64,000 nucleotides of DNA from Formicarius rufipectus (Eukaryota; Chordata; Aves; Passeriformes; Formicariidae), in NCBI GenBank assembly GCA_013399695.1, contig VXAU01001833.1, positions 1-64,000 on the forward strand. Reading direction: 5' to 3'. Made by a program: the position numbers and the translations under genes. A model generated the notes under the pieces. The model was not told the origin of the DNA and did not search any database. It saw only the letters and a program-made list of their open reading frames with translations. Shown piece after piece: positions 25,977 to 39,500 of this stretch (position 1 is the first letter of the stretch; every line of letters starts with the position of its first letter).

Positions 25977-27057
25977 TTAAACTCTCTGATCAGTGTACAC
26001 GTCTCCATATTCTTAAAGAAGAATTTCCTAAATAGCACAGTACCTCTCTCATACCTTTCATCCTTTTTCATACAGAGCCCCATCCAAGTGGGAATGCAGC
26101 AGCACCTACTTGAAAGTACATGGCAAAAAATAGGTGTTCCAAACATGCTCTCCCCGCTTGCCTTTCTGCATAGGGTGTAATTTTGCTTTCAGGCTTTTGA
26201 AAGTGACTTTCAGAAGATTTGCAAGGTCCACAACAGCACAGATCAGACACTATGCAGCAAACAAGGCAGTTGCTTCATACTCATTACTACCTTCTACGAG
26301 AAATAGACTGCCTCTTTACGCTTATCCAAACTGCACCCAAAATGAGGCAACAAGTGGCCAGCTCACACCCCATTTCAGATTATTGCATGAATGCAGCATG
26401 GTTTGTGCAGAAAACAGAACATGGTCATATCTGCAACTCATACCATGATCTGGCCTCTAGAAAAGTGCACACTAAAAATATTAGAAGATACCTATAATTG
26501 CTCTAAAGATCACAAATGTAAAGACATATATGAAGCTAAGGCAAAGTTCCTTTGAAACTCCCCAAAAGAGTGAGAAATTAACATTACTGAACAATAAGAG
26601 TACAGTGAAAAACACTTCCCTGTTCTCACTTCTATTTCTTTGCACTTTTACTAGCACACTCAATAATCAGGTTCCCTGCTACCATTTTGGGTTTCCTTCT
26701 CTGGGTAACAGTAGAGACAAAATAAAGACCTTGATTCACAGGAGTATCCAAACTGGTGAAAAACAAAAGTATCACTCGCTGGATACTAGCCCAATTTCAC
26801 TGACTTTGAAGTAAATATTAAAGAATGAAACTCGCTAGAGCTGTCCTATAGAGAACATTATGAATTCTTTCTCTCCCTCCTTCTGACACTGTTGAAAACT
26901 CTTGCTTTTCAGAAGAAATAAAATGTCAATTCAGTGTATGGGTTCTCCACTAGAAGGTGTAGCTCTCACTTCTGGCTTACAAAAGAGGGAGCAGAAGCAT
27001 AAAGTACTCAATGCACAGACTTTCAAAAATTTTCAAAAATACTGTCCAATAATTATG

Positions 27058-27099
27058 AAAAAAAAAAAACCCAAACAAACCCCAAACAAAAAAACCTCA
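27058..27099 (+). repeat. A/C low-complexity tract
   Basis: A run of A followed by CCCAAACAAACCCC-like units in the intron between coding exons 6 and 7. Confidence 0.85.
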
Positions 27100-29140
27100 T
27101 ATGCACGTGCTGTTGCCTACACTGTTTGATTTTATCAAAAGACAAACACAGGAAATAAAAGTTCATGCAAGTAAAAGTAAAATATAGTGTTCTAAGAGCA
27201 CAATCAGCTTTTAGTCAGGAGTTCTTAAAAACAACTATGTATGTGTAATTTTTCTTTCATTTAGAATACGCTTTAGCTGAGAATTATTCTTTGAGCTTTT
27301 GAAAAGAGGTGTTTAGACCTGACAACCTTTCTGTTCAAGAGAAAAGCACAGCATCACTCAAACATGTGACAAAGCATCACCTTTCCCATGTTATAAATGC
27401 TTTCTTTACTCAGGAGCCAGTATGACTCTTTTAGTCATAGACTTGTGATGCTCCATCTCTGTAGATGAGTCACTGACACCATTCATGGGACAGTCTTTCC
27501 CTGCTGGGTAAATTGTATCACAGTGAGGAAAGAGCAAAAGTGTGCCTGTCTTCATGGAAGAGGTGGACACCAGAGGATTTTGCAGAAGCTTTATCTAAAA
27601 TGCATTCCAAGCACTTAAAAAAATATTTTAGAAACAAAGTTGCAGAAAAATATTAGAGTACTGCATGACAATAATGACAATCTTCAAAATAAGGCCACTG
27701 GCGTTAGCTGAGCAACATGTTGCTAGCACAGACAGAGAAAATAAATCCTGCATTTCAGAACCTCAGTTCCCTCTTAGAAAATTAAATGTATTTAAGTGTT
27801 GTTTAATCTATACCAGCTCTACAGCTACTTCACAGAAGGAAACAATGAACATTGGCACAGATAACAGACTAGAGGTCCACTTGTTTTAGGAAGGCAACTG
27901 AGCATCTTTATAATAAGATTTTTTTTTAAAGCATTTAATTCTGTCAAACCCCTGTAATGAAAATTTTTTATCACTAATTTGTCTAAGAATAAATTGTAAG
28001 CACCTGGCCACCTTTGGAATTTGCTTCTTTTCCCCAGAAAAATATCTGCAAGTTACAAGACTGTGAGATCTCCACAAACAAACTTCAACAGAATGAGCAC
28101 TAAATATAACCAACAAGGAATTCAACTGCTGCTGCATTGGCACCACTGGGTGTGTCAAGAAAAGCATTCTCTAATTTCTGTACTCCCAAAATGAGTTTAC
28201 AGGGCAGCCTTGACTGAGCTAGAGGGAGGCTGAAAACACTGAAAATACAGTACCAAACCACTAGATTCCAGTTTCCCATTGGTTACACCATAATTCCCAC
28301 ACACAGTTAGTTAGGCAATCATAGACCCTGCCCCCACCCCCTACCTGGCTTATCGTTTCCACTTAGTTTACCTACTCAGGAACTCATTCCAGATCATTTT
28401 TTTACTATGTTTTATTATCTAGAATGAGGTCTGTGTCTGTACAATACTGATTATTTTCTGCCACAAAGATAATTTGCTGATATGACTGTCCTATTCTATC
28501 TGTCTCACAGTGTTTGAATTTACTAAGCCTGAGAGATGGTTAGACTGTATTACTGGCAAAGTGTTTCAATAGTATGATGGCTGCAACTCCCCAGTTTCCT
28601 TGGACTGTTCATTTTAGAGCTTATCAGAAGAGAGGTTAAAGCTCAATGACTGCAGATGGGTCCATATCCAGTTAAGATGGGAGAATAGAGTTATGCTCTT
28701 CTTCTGGTTTTGGTTTAGGTCACGTTTATTTCTAAATTTCATTGCAGTCAAAACGACCAGAATCCTCATCAAAGATTTACTTCCTGTGCAAGGTTTAGAG
28801 CCTTGCTCTAAGCCCCTTGCCCAAATTACACTGAAGATGTAGGCAGCAAATGTGCCATTGAATGTCTGCTGCTAGTTATGTCTACGTGCATTAGAATGTA
28901 TGACACTCTGAGCTACCACATATGTTTCATTTACAAACTTGGCTTTGCTGTTTCATACTAAAACCCAACATCAATCCATGTACATTGCAGTATAAGATTT
29001 CTTTGCCTGACCGTAGATACTTATGTCAATGAAGGAAACCTCCTCTCCACAGGTTTTATTTGAAACATTGGCGCATTCTATAAAAAAACAACTTCCTAAT
29101 GAGCAGCTCAGTGAGATTTGCTGCCAAATTATATATTTGA

Positions 29141-29185
29141 CTCTTTTTTTTCTTCTCTTTTTTTTTTTCTTTCTTTTTTCTTTTG
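29141..29185 (+). repeat. Polypyrimidine tract (polypurine on the gene sense strand)
   Basis: About 45 consecutive C/T bases, mostly T, on the + strand. It appears as G/A in the APBB1IP pre-mRNA, so it is not a splice-type pyrimidine tract for this gene. Confidence 0.9.
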
Positions 29186-29919
29186 TCAATGCTGAATTGC
29201 TCATTTTTCTCTTGCTGTTCTCTGGAATAAACCAGATGCTCCGTAAGCTAACAGACCACTGACAGGGGGAAAAGATCTTGTGCCCCAGGATCCATCAACT
29301 TTATGTTTGTACCTATGTAGGCTGTTTATAAATATGGTTTTGAACACAGAGCTCAAGAAGTCAATGATTTCTGTACACACCTTTGATGCAATTCAGTGTG
29401 CAGACCCTCCTTTACAAAGCCAGACACAAATTAGTGTTCACCCAATGTTTCTCTCCAGTACAAACGAAATCCAGATAAATTCTCTGTAGTACTCAGCACA
29501 TTCTTTATGAAGTTTTACACACAAATGGCAAAAACCAGACCTTCAAGAAAATGTTGATTTTCATCAGTAGAGATAGTGAAGAAACTGTAATAATGACAAC
29601 GGCCAGGTTTTCACAGCTGTGTCATCTCACCCCAGTTCTAAGAGCTGTGCCTAAGTAATAGCTTGTACTGCAGGCAAGCTGCATGCTGTATTTTTTACCG
29701 CTATAAACCAGTCTCTAAAACAGTATCAGAAAAAAATAAAAAAACACTTATTTTAAAATTCTTACAGTCAACATTCTGGCAGTTTTTTTGGCTGAAAATA
29801 CAAGTTTTGCATTCTCTAATTCTGACCTGACAGAGCTGAAAGCAAATAATTAAAACAATAGGCAGCATGCAGGCTATATTACCTAAGTTTACTCTTATCC
29901 AAGTGCTGCATTAGCTTAC

Positions 29920-30041
29920 CTGGGGATTTTTAAATAAAGCGTATTTTTCCTTTTTTTCCAAAAACAGGATCTTATTCTTAGTGTCCCGAGTCCAGTCTGA
30001 TAACACTTTAACAACATTTTCGTGGTCTTCAAAAAACCTTT
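29920..30041 (-). CDS. APBB1IP: APBB1IP coding exon 6: second part of the RA domain (residues 231-271)
   Basis: The exon completes a Gln codon and then encodes RFFEDHENVVKVLSDW, TRDTKN, KILFLEKKEKY and ALFKNPQ. This is the end of the RA domain and the first turn of the RA-PH linker, and it matches RIAM almost residue for residue. The acceptor is CTCTCTAG and the donor CAG|GTAAGC, leaving phase 0. RA and PH domains form one structural unit in this family. Confidence 0.97.
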
Positions 30042-33000
30042 CTAGAGAGACAGAAGAGGTAATGTAATGTAAGACATTCAGACTCTCTTCCCCCTCCAAA
30101 GGCTGCAGAAATTCGTGTGTAAGAATGTAATCATTATCTGATGTTCACTCAGAGCTGGACAGTCCAGCACTCTTTTTCACTGCACAGATGGGAGAAAACC
30201 ACAGGAAATCATGCCACATGGAAGGGCAAAGCAGCAACAGAAGATGTATTATGTAGTTGAAACATGCTTCCGGATTTCCCCTGCATCTCTATGCTGTTGC
30301 TTGAAGACCACAGAAGGATGGAAACAGTGACCCACAGGAGTAGATGGTTATATCCATGTCTTTCAATGGCTCTCTACTTCAGTTTGCTTTTGTTTTTTTT
30401 AAGATTTGCAATATCACCAGGTAGGTCTATATTCAATTTGGTGAATGAATTGGAACAAATGTAAAAATTTATTTCTTTGTCTTTTTACTTATTAGAACAA
30501 ATGAAAAATTGCTTTTACTCAGTAGGAAGAATTTTATCCACTGAAAATAAAACGTTTGGTTTCAAGCAACTGTATTTAAACACATAAATAGCAAAACAGA
30601 GGACACAGGACGACAGATTGGGAATTGATGTGAAGATAAACTGGTTGGCCCAGCATCCCTGTAGTTAAAAACCTTACCAAGAATGTGTGAGATCTAGTGT
30701 CAGCTCTGTCCCTTCCTCATCTGCTCTCAGCCCAGGTCCTCCACCCAGGAAAGCCACAGCATATATTGAGGTTAGATAACCCTGTTCTCTTCTTCTGCAG
30801 TTTCACTTAGATCAAGTAGCTGAACAGAAAGATAAACCCCCTTTCAAAGGAAAAGGAATTGAGCATAATTTGACAGGTCATTTTGGAAAGACCCAGCTCA
30901 CACTTTTCTACAAATTCAGTAATGGGATAGGGAATTCACCCATATCCAATTTTCAGTACAATTTTGGCAGTTCTCTGAGAATAGCTGTACTCTCATTTCA
31001 GTAGTCTGATGATCACATCTTCCAATGGCCTAGACTGGCCTAGTAGAAGAGGAGATAATGGAGGATGCATTTTGTAGGCTTTAACACTTCTTGTTACTTT
31101 TGTCAAGGGTTCAGTATCCAAACTAAATTTTGTGAGTTAGTTAAATTCACAGAATGGGATTAGCTCCAGGACCAGTTCACAGGTACACAGAAACTTTAAA
31201 CAACTCAAACAATACAACACTGTTCATTTAGCAACTCCTACTTCTGCAATGCATTGGAAATAAAAAGCATTACATAAAACCCAGGTAATGGTTTGAAGAG
31301 TAAACAGTACCTTACAGTCCGGGATAGCTGTAAAATAATACTCAGACTGTAACACAAGGTTTTGCCACATATACTTTCATTTCCCACATTTCTTGAATAA
31401 AGGTGTGATCTTAGTAACCTCAGGAGGTTCTTTTTAATAATTACCATAACCAAAAAAAAAAAAAAGTCGTCAAATCTGGGTGCCTATTGTAAGGCAACAG
31501 TCTTTATTGCAAAATACATGCTGTTATGTACAGCCCAGTTATCTCACCATCTCACGATTGAGATTGTGATATTTAACACATAATTAATCTAAAACTGTAA
31601 TTTATTTGCCATGCTAGTCTTTCAGAATAACAATGAATGTAACATACCCTGTCAAGCATCTTATGATATAAAACCAGTTTGGACCTCCAGACCAGCACGA
31701 AATATTTGCTGCTCAGATTTGCTTCTTAAAGTAAACATAATTTCATTCTCTTGAATAATAATGTGGAAAGCAGGCAGAAAGATGAAGTGCAGAAAAGCCT
31801 GTCTTCATGCTGGTAGTAATAAAGCTATCTAGAGCAGCCTAGATGCATACTGACAAGAATAAAGAATAGTTCACATCATTTTGATTTTGAACAAAATTAA
31901 GTACATGTTGCTGTGCACTGGAAGCAGAAGAAAGAATATGTACCATTCCACTCATATTGAAATTCCCTTCTGCAAATCTGTTCCCCACAGATTTGGACCT
32001 GGTAATAGATCTCTGCATCAGCAGTTCAGAGATTTTTCCTTTTTTCCTGAAGCAGCTATGGGTTTATTTCCTTTGGTATTTTTCTTCTGTCCTGACTTTC
32101 AAAATAGGTTTTTATTCATTATGAGAGTAATTCCTCAGTATACCAATATTCTAACACACTAAACCAAAGCACCTAGCATCAGCTGGGACTAAAGTAACAC
32201 AAGTAATTAATGTCTGTAGATATAATCTCCCTGACACCGTCAGGTATAATTGCTTGATGAGAAATCCAAAATATCTATCCAGATTATGAAGAAACACAAG
32301 TCCATTCTTTTTAATTACTAAGGAGATTCAGAAAACAATCTGTTTATGTGCTGTCATCTTAACACTCAGACATGTTTGTCCAAGTCACACTAGATACAAG
32401 GGGGCACCTTTCTAAGACTGGAAAACAGACTAAAATTATACAGTCATTTTTATGAGCTTTCAGGGGTCAAATTACACTTCCAGTCTTTTCTTAGTTAGGA
32501 GAAGCAGGTACAAAAGAATGCAGCATCATTATATTTATCAAGTAGCAAGAATAGATTGGCAGAAATACCTGTGCACTCTTACAAGATTAGTGTCTCCTTG
32601 CTCATGACCAGTGGGCTTTTTCCAGCTAATTTTAAATCTCTTTGGTTAAGTTTAGCAGAATGATTACAGCTGGGGCCCTTTTAAAGTGAAATATTGATAT
32701 TTGACTTTAGTTCTTAGTTTTCACATCTCTACTGGGAGACCATATAGTGAGAATGTTAAAGGTTGTCTGACCTTTTCCCATTTTTCTAGGTCAAACAACC
32801 TAGAGACCCTGAAAGAGTTGTGGCAATTTTCCTTTTAATGTCAATACTTTTGCAGTCAAGATAATAAAAGGATTCTGAAATAATTCACAATTAGATAATA
32901 CTCCAATCTCAATGAAATCTTAAAGCCTTTTTCAAACAAGACTCTATGTTGCACCAAACAATATGTAAGTTTAGCACAGCTGTTTCCTGGAGTTCTGGAG

Positions 33001-33503
33001 GCCACATTAATTACTTCCTAAACCGTAACTTACTCTTGGAAGAGTTGAAACTCCATCAGAGAGCAATAACCTGTTCACAGCTACACTTAAGAAAAAGACT
33101 ATCACAAATGAAAAGCATTAGAAATTACTGAAATGCTTCTCACAAAGTGTAAATGACAACATTTGTCTGTCGAGTATGTAACAGTCTCCAGCAGTGCATC
33201 CTCTCTTCAAAGCATAGAGTTGAGCACTGGTGTGTTTGGGTCTGCCACCACCTTGAAATTCACCTGATCCCTTCGTTCTGTGTAAAACAGACTAATGGCA
33301 ATGGTGATGGGCAAGGAGCCTTCTGCAGTTCACAGCAAGGCTGAACAGGCTCACTTCTATGGCAATTCCTGCAGCATTCCTCTGTGACATTCCAGCTCCA
33401 GGGGACACAGAGGCAAGAGAAATGTTACTGTACTTTCAAGACCACCAACAGCACAGTATGCACTATATCTACTTGCTATGTGCTATGTCACTACACCACT
33501 TAC
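30042..33503 (-). other. APBB1IP: APBB1IP intron, coding exons 5-6
   Basis: A 3.5-kb intron splitting the RA domain. Apart from an A13 run near 31453 nothing stands out. Confidence 0.85.
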
Positions 33504-33663
33504 GAATCTGAAGCTCTGGGTACACTTCATACAGACACCAGTCAACGTTGCAGTCACAGTGGGTTTTCTCAAAGAGATTGTCTAGGACATCCCGTGTCAC
33601 CTGACGCTCATCCACCATTAGTGACTTGGTGCTGTTATCATCCATGTGCACCTTGATAACGAG
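33504..33663 (-). CDS. APBB1IP: APBB1IP coding exon 5: first part of the RA domain (residues 178-230)
   Basis: The exon opens with LVIKVHMDDNSTKSLMV and continues through DNLFEKTHCDCNVDWCLYE to PELQI, the ubiquitin-like Ras-association fold that binds Rap1-GTP. It is close to identical to mammalian RIAM. It ends with one base (C) of a split codon before the donor GTAAGT. That codon becomes Gln231 with the next exon, where I recall Glu in human. The acceptor is TTTGTACTCAG. Confidence 0.97.
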
Positions 33664-34788
33664 CTGAGTACAAAGACACAGAAGAGTCAGTTAATTTCAG
33701 AAGCAAGAAAAAAGCTAGTCTGAATCTGCTAACACAGATAAGAAAGATTAAGGTTGAAGGTTATTACTGCTTCAAAGGCACCCTATCCCACAGCAACCTG
33801 AGGGAATAAAACAGCTTGGAAGTTTTCACATTATATCGCCACCAAAATAAAGACCTTTTCTCAAAATAGAAAATTGAACCTTGTCATGTGCAAGACTTCA
33901 GGAAAGGTGAAATTGCTAGGGAGAAAAAACAGAAGTTAATCTCTTCTCTAAATCTACTACGTGTGCAATTAACTAAAATGCTTGATAGGGAAACCAATCT
34001 TTAATGCAAAAAAAAAAGGATTTTTTTCATCTTTAATGCAAGCCAAAAATGTGCAAAGTTCAGTTTTAAATGAGAAGAAGAATGGAAGAATCCTGCCATG
34101 CCAACAGAGTAACCTGAAATTGGATTGTACTAAGACAGGCAAATAGCCCAACAGCTATCAGTAAGCAAACAGACAAGTTACTTATATTGACCAAATTAAC
34201 CTAAGACACTCATTATTTCTTTATACAGTGAAGTTTTTGTTAAACAAGAACCAACATGCACATTTTTCAGAGGATTAACATAAGAAAATGCTGAAGCACA
34301 TAAAAATGTGATAAAAAACTGCAAATACATTATAAGGAAAGTACTTAAAATGCTGCATTAGTACTGCAAACAGCAAAATAATTTTTTACAGGGTCTGTAC
34401 ATGGAAACTGGAATCAAACTGGTGAGCTGGGAGGACTTTTTCATATAGTCTTGTTTAACTATCTCCTTATTTTAAAATGTGAGCATAAGCAGCTTCGGTT
34501 CTGTAGAGATAACCTCCATTAAAGGCCAGATAGAAGCAGAGTGATAATTCCCCAGAGCAAATCTACACTACCTCTGAAAAGCAAAAACAAATATAACAAA
34601 AAACATGAACTTGCTTTGATTCCAGCCTTTCTAAGACTTTTTCTCTCTAAAATAAGCAACCAGGCCATAGTGCAGATTATAGAGGAAAATAAATGTTGTA
34701 CTTGCACAATCTAACATGTCTAGGGAAAAAAGAGGTATTTTTGTCTGGTTATAGCTGACTGTTCAGAGACATGCAGGCAGCTTCCATC

Positions 34789-35440
34789 TTCACAGAATCA
34801 CACAACATCTGAGACTGGAAGGCACCTCTGGAGGTCATCCAGCCAAGTCCTCTGGTCAAGAAGGGCCACTCAGACCCTGTTGTCCAGGACTCTGTCCAGA
34901 TGGCTTTTTAGTATCCCTGTGAAGGGAGACTCCATAACCTCCCTGGGAAACCTGCGCCAGGACTCGCCCACACTCACAGTGAAGAAACATTTTCTGATGC
35001 TCAGAGGGAACCTCCTCTGTGTCAATTTGTGCTCATTGCCTCTGGTCCCATCACAGGGCACCACTGAAAAGAATCTTGCTCCATTCTCTTTGAACCCTCT
35101 CTTTAGGTAGTTCTAGAGATTGACAAGTACCCCCAGAGCCCTCTCTTTTTTAGCAGTCCCAGCTGTCTCAAGCCTTTTCTCACAGGAGAGATGCTCCAGA
35201 TCTTTAATTATATTCATGATCCTTCACTCACTGGGGTAGGACTCTGTTGAGCTTGATGTATGTGAGCTTTCTGGGTCCCCTCTTCCCACCAGGGCCTTAT
35301 CCCATGAGACTCCTCCAAGCAGATCTTTGAAGAAGACAAAGTCTGCTCTTCTGAAGTCCAGGGGTGCAAGCTTGCTTTTCACCATTCTCCCTGGCCTCTG
35401 CTCTCTGCTTTTGGTAGAAGAGAGATCAGTTTTCTTCACA
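34789..35440 (-). mobile_element. CR1 LINE, 3' end joined to an ORF2 endonuclease fragment (internally deleted)
   Basis: From 34789 to about 35220 the sequence matches the CR1 3' region in antisense (AGAATCA...CATCCAG...CTCCTCTGTGTC...GGAGAGATGCTCCAG), with a remnant of the terminal octamer repeat at the left edge. Read on the minus strand, 35440-35225 then encodes a stretch ending the CR1 ORF2 endonuclease region: LDFRRADFVFFKDLLGG, followed by SWDKALVGRG. The reverse transcriptase domain that should lie between the two is missing. Confidence 0.85.
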
Positions 35441-36116
35441 ATTATTTAATCAATTTACAATTCAAGAACAACATAGTAATTTCATTGTAGTGACACAACT
35501 ACAAGATTGAGCCCACAGGAGAATTGCTAGCAATGCAAGGAAAAGGAGGTGACCAAAGAACAATCTTAACTTTCAACGAAGTCAACACTGGTGAAATCCT
35601 CCCAACACATTCTCTCAGAAGTAGCATTTGTATGTGAACATAAAGTGTTCTGGGGGAATCATCTCAAGACTGGACAACTCCAAATTTATTGGAAGCTTCA
35701 GTTCTTCTTGGAAGCCCTGCAGGCTCTGATCTTCAGCACTTATCTTCTGTTGAGCAAGAATGAAACATCATGACTGGTTTTGCTTCACATTCATTTTTCA
35801 GGGTTACTGAACTCCTGCATCTTCTGTTGAGTCCAGCTGGAATACTAGTTTAGGATGAGTGGGAATAATTATATGACACACTGCAGCACTGTGTACACAC
35901 TGGCTGGAAGCTTTCTGATCTGTTGGTCTAAAATAATTTCCATTGTCCTTGAATACTATTACACTGATGTGAAAAGATTCAGCAAGAAGACCCCCATTAA
36001 TTTAATAGAGATTAGCTAAATCCATATCCACTGTAGAAGTTTAATACCTCTGGAACCAGCACAGCATAAGTAAGCAATGTTTTAATGTATATTCCACTTT
36101 CTCTAAAGCCAGCACT

Positions 36117-36249
36117 AAAAAAACCCCACAAAAATCAAACAAACAAAAAAGCAAACCAACAAAAAACCCCAAACAAAATCACAAACCACATATAAACAAA
36201 AACCAAACCACCACCACAACAAAAAACCACAAACAAACAGGAAAAAAAA
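36117..36249 (+). repeat. A/C-only low-complexity tract
   Basis: About 130 bases are almost entirely A and C on the + strand (CAAACAAACAAAAAAGCAAA and similar). The gene's sense strand is therefore T/G-rich. It lies about 190 bases downstream of the exon 4 donor of the coding series. Confidence 0.9.
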
Positions 36250-36439
36250 GATAGAGCTTTCCAAGCCATCCTAAGAAATAAGTCCCTCAGGTAGATGACA
36301 CGACAGTTCCACAGAGTATCTTTACAGACAAAACATGAAAAAGCCTAGTCACTTCAGCAGGAACTTTATTATTAGGGACAGTGATAATAGATACTTAGCT
36401 GGTAGCTCTTATGGTAGCATTTACTATTTTAAGCCTCAC

Positions 36440-36517
36440 CTTTTTAACTTTGGCTTCCTTCAGTTTCTCCAATGCAAGTTTAATCTTGTCAGCTTTAGCC
36501 TGAACCTCTTGTTCTTC
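36440..36517 (-). CDS. APBB1IP: APBB1IP coding exon 4: charged coiled-coil linker (residues 152-177)
   Basis: The 26 codons read EEQEVQAKADKIKLALEKL and end in KVKK. They form a Lys/Glu-rich helix directly before the RA domain, as in human RIAM, where it behaves as a short coiled coil. Phase is 0 at both ends. The acceptor is CTTTTCAG and the donor GTGAGG. A tract rich in T and G on the sense strand lies about 190 bases downstream of the donor. Confidence 0.95.
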
Positions 36518-39500
36518 CTGAAAAGATACAAGATACTTGGTGTATTTCTTAAATAATGCCAATTTCTGTTTACTTGAAAAAAGTTGTTTCTTGTTGTTTA
36601 TATCTAGAACATAAGGTTAGTCATGAGAAATTTTTAGATACAGGGAATCCTCAGCTTTCCTTGAGCTAATACCCTCCAGTCAATGTTTTGATTTACAAGT
36701 CCAGTGCTTCCTTTCATTGCCTATCATACAGATCCTACATGACCTGTTCCTCATATACTACAGAAAAGCCTGAAAACTGGACTCTGCCATGTTTCTGTAC
36801 ACACAGTTGATAGACAAGACGAGGTAAAGAAAGACCTAGTCAGAGAAAAACAGCATGTGGAAGTAGCTGCTTCGAAAAAACCTCACTTCTCAATAGGGTT
36901 CAGAGAAGTAGAGTTTTTAGAGTTTTTAGTATCTTACTAAAAACTTGGCTTGTAATTACACTACTTTTTTGCTTGAATTTGCTTGAATTCTTCCACTTGC
37001 CATATATGAGCTCTTACTGCATGGATACTTATTGACAGGAAAAATTCCTTTAATTGCAGGATAACATGGCTTTTTATTCTAGTAACGGACCTATTTGTAT
37101 TAACACAGATACAGTCAGAGTGCTCAAGTTCATTCCAGCTTTTGTTGAAGGCCACAATAAGATTCCTAGAAATCTCTGTATCACCCAGCTCTTCCTTTAT
37201 AAAGCAGCTGTTACCAATATCATGCCCCTCTTAATACCAGTCAGGTTTGTGATCTAAGACCCTGGATCCCCAGGTGCTGCGTTTTAGGTACGTATACCAA
37301 ATGCCAGTGCGTACCTACTGTTGACTCTGTGCCTGCCGTATCAATTGTGACCATTTCTTTTTGCCATGTGACTTCCATAAGTCTTCTGCAGTCACACACA
37401 GAGATGGAAAAGCACGTTCTGGACAGCAAGTGACTGTGGCCTCTGGGGCTGCCTTGGACTCTTAGTACAACTGAAGGGTTCATTTCCTTCCCAACTTTAC
37501 ATCCCTGCTGCCTCTACTGAAAACTGTCTTGTTGCCTCTTTGCTCGTTTTTCTGTCGCAGTTGCTCTCTCTTACTTTCAGTTTCCTTTGTTTCAAAGGGG
37601 TAAGATTTTGTGCTACAATACTGACAGGCACCCAACTTCCGGTCAATGACTGTGGGAGAAAGTTTCTGCCCTGCTTCCAAACAAGACTTTTTCCTGTTAT
37701 CTTCAGCTTCCATTTTCTGCACTGAAGTTGTAATTTTAGTGGTCTTTTCACTAAGAGAACTGGCTGCAACCCATGGAAGATGCATTTGCAAGAAACTAAG
37801 CCTAACTAACATTGCCATCACCTCTGCTACAGACATATCATACAATCATAGCAAAGAAAGAGCTAAGGTTACCGTACTCATCTCAAGTTTTCAGGTAGGT
37901 TCAACCAAAACTAAAGTACTCCTGATATCCCTTTTGCTGAACTAAACATTTTTTTTGTTTCATCATTGATTCAAACATGTTTCTTGTTGCCAAATTCTCT
38001 GCTATTAATACCAGCCAATCAGTTAAAAATACAGAAAGGTATGGAAATTTGCATTGCTACAGCTCAGCAATGCTTAACTTACAGAATCTGAAAAAGCTTC
38101 TGTAGGTGAAGAGAAGTTCTATGAAGGAAAGAGCTTCTCACGCTGTGGCCCTTCCCTTATCAAGCCTCTGCAGAAAGCAGAAAAACCATCTAACCAAAGC
38201 GGTTGAGTGTAGTGTGGGCAGGCCTCCTGCTGAAAACTTCAGGCAGGTATAACTCAGGCTTTGTCTGTATGTGACCTTTGTTGAATAGAGTTCACACATT
38301 GTACAAATCTGTGCAGAGCTCTCACCCAAGAGCCTTCATGTTTTCAAAAGCTCTGTGACTTAATGTAGAAAAAGAAAATAAGCTATCAAGTGCAAACTTT
38401 TAGCACAATTAGAGAAATGCTTTAACATGCTACAAGATTTGTTTGCCCGCAGTACCATCACATTTTCTAGATCTTTAAACAGAAGCACATGAAGTCATCT
38501 AGATAATGTCACAGAAACTACAGAAGGGCTTTTTTAGCTTAAGGACAGTTTTAAAAAGAAATGTCAGAGTTGATGGAAACTTGTAAGACCCCTCTATGCT
38601 TCCCTGAAAGAAACCCTGTACTTCCTAATTTTGGCACACTTAAAGGTTAGAGAACAGACTCCCAGTATCATAGCTGCATTGAGAATAACTTACTTGACTA
38701 CATCACCCAGAAGTGTTAAACAGAACTTCAGCCTTGATTGTCTCAAGAATCACTTGTCAAGAATCCTGCCTTACAGGAACATGGATCTGATGATTCCATT
38801 TACACCTGAATTTCATTTTACTAAGCAGAAACGTCATGTCAAAGCAATACTAGCCAAGACAGTAAATATTAATTTGAAATCGGTTCTTTCCATATTAATT
38901 TTAAATGGTTATTACCTCCATCATTTACACTGCATCTGAGTAATAGGCTGTAGGCAATTTTGTATGCCACAGTGGGTAAGCCATCAGTTTTTGAATACAT
39001 TTATCATAGAATCAGGCAAAGGCTGCAGAAGAGCAGAACCAGTGCCCTAATGAGGAAATCATCTACTGCAAACATGTTCCTTAGAAATGCTTCTACCACC
39101 TGTTCCCATCCTTCTCTGCCTTCTCCCTGTATCTGCAAAGGGACCAGACAATACCACTAGAGATTCAACTTGACACTTTCAGAGGAACACTTTAACTGAG
39201 GGAGAAGTGACTTTCAGCTATGTTTTTTCATATAGAATTCCATTTGTGTTTAGCAAGTACATCCTCTTTTCTGAAATCTTGTTTGACCCTCAGGTAACAC
39301 AAGATGCCAGCTAATAAGACATTTAGCTCAGTACAACACTCACTGGAAAGAACTGCAGTTAATTTCAGTGAACTTTAGATCACGGCATCGTAAAAATGCT
39401 CTTTGGAAGAGGTCTGAAGGTCCACAGTCTGTCTCCCTGTCCAAAGCAGGATGGACACCAATATTAAATCAGGTCAGACATGATTTTTCTAAGCAAAATT

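Larger units (their letters stand above)
22608..29919 (-). other. APBB1IP: APBB1IP intron, coding exons 6-7 (7.3 kb)
   Basis: It holds the zinc-finger LINE fragment (25674-25976), an A/C tract (27058-27099) and a polypyrimidine tract (29141-29185). The remainder shows nothing I can name. Confidence 0.8.
33664..36439 (-). other. APBB1IP: APBB1IP intron, coding exons 4-5
   Basis: It holds the internally deleted CR1 (34789-35440) and the longest A/C tract (36117-36249). Confidence 0.85.

Noticed and set aside
37480..37845. 121-codon minus-strand frame in the intron between coding exons 3 and 4, as an extra exon
   Set aside because: It has no convincing acceptor and donor in the right phase and does not correspond to any RIAM segment I know. 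Coding exons 3 and 4 already join in frame.
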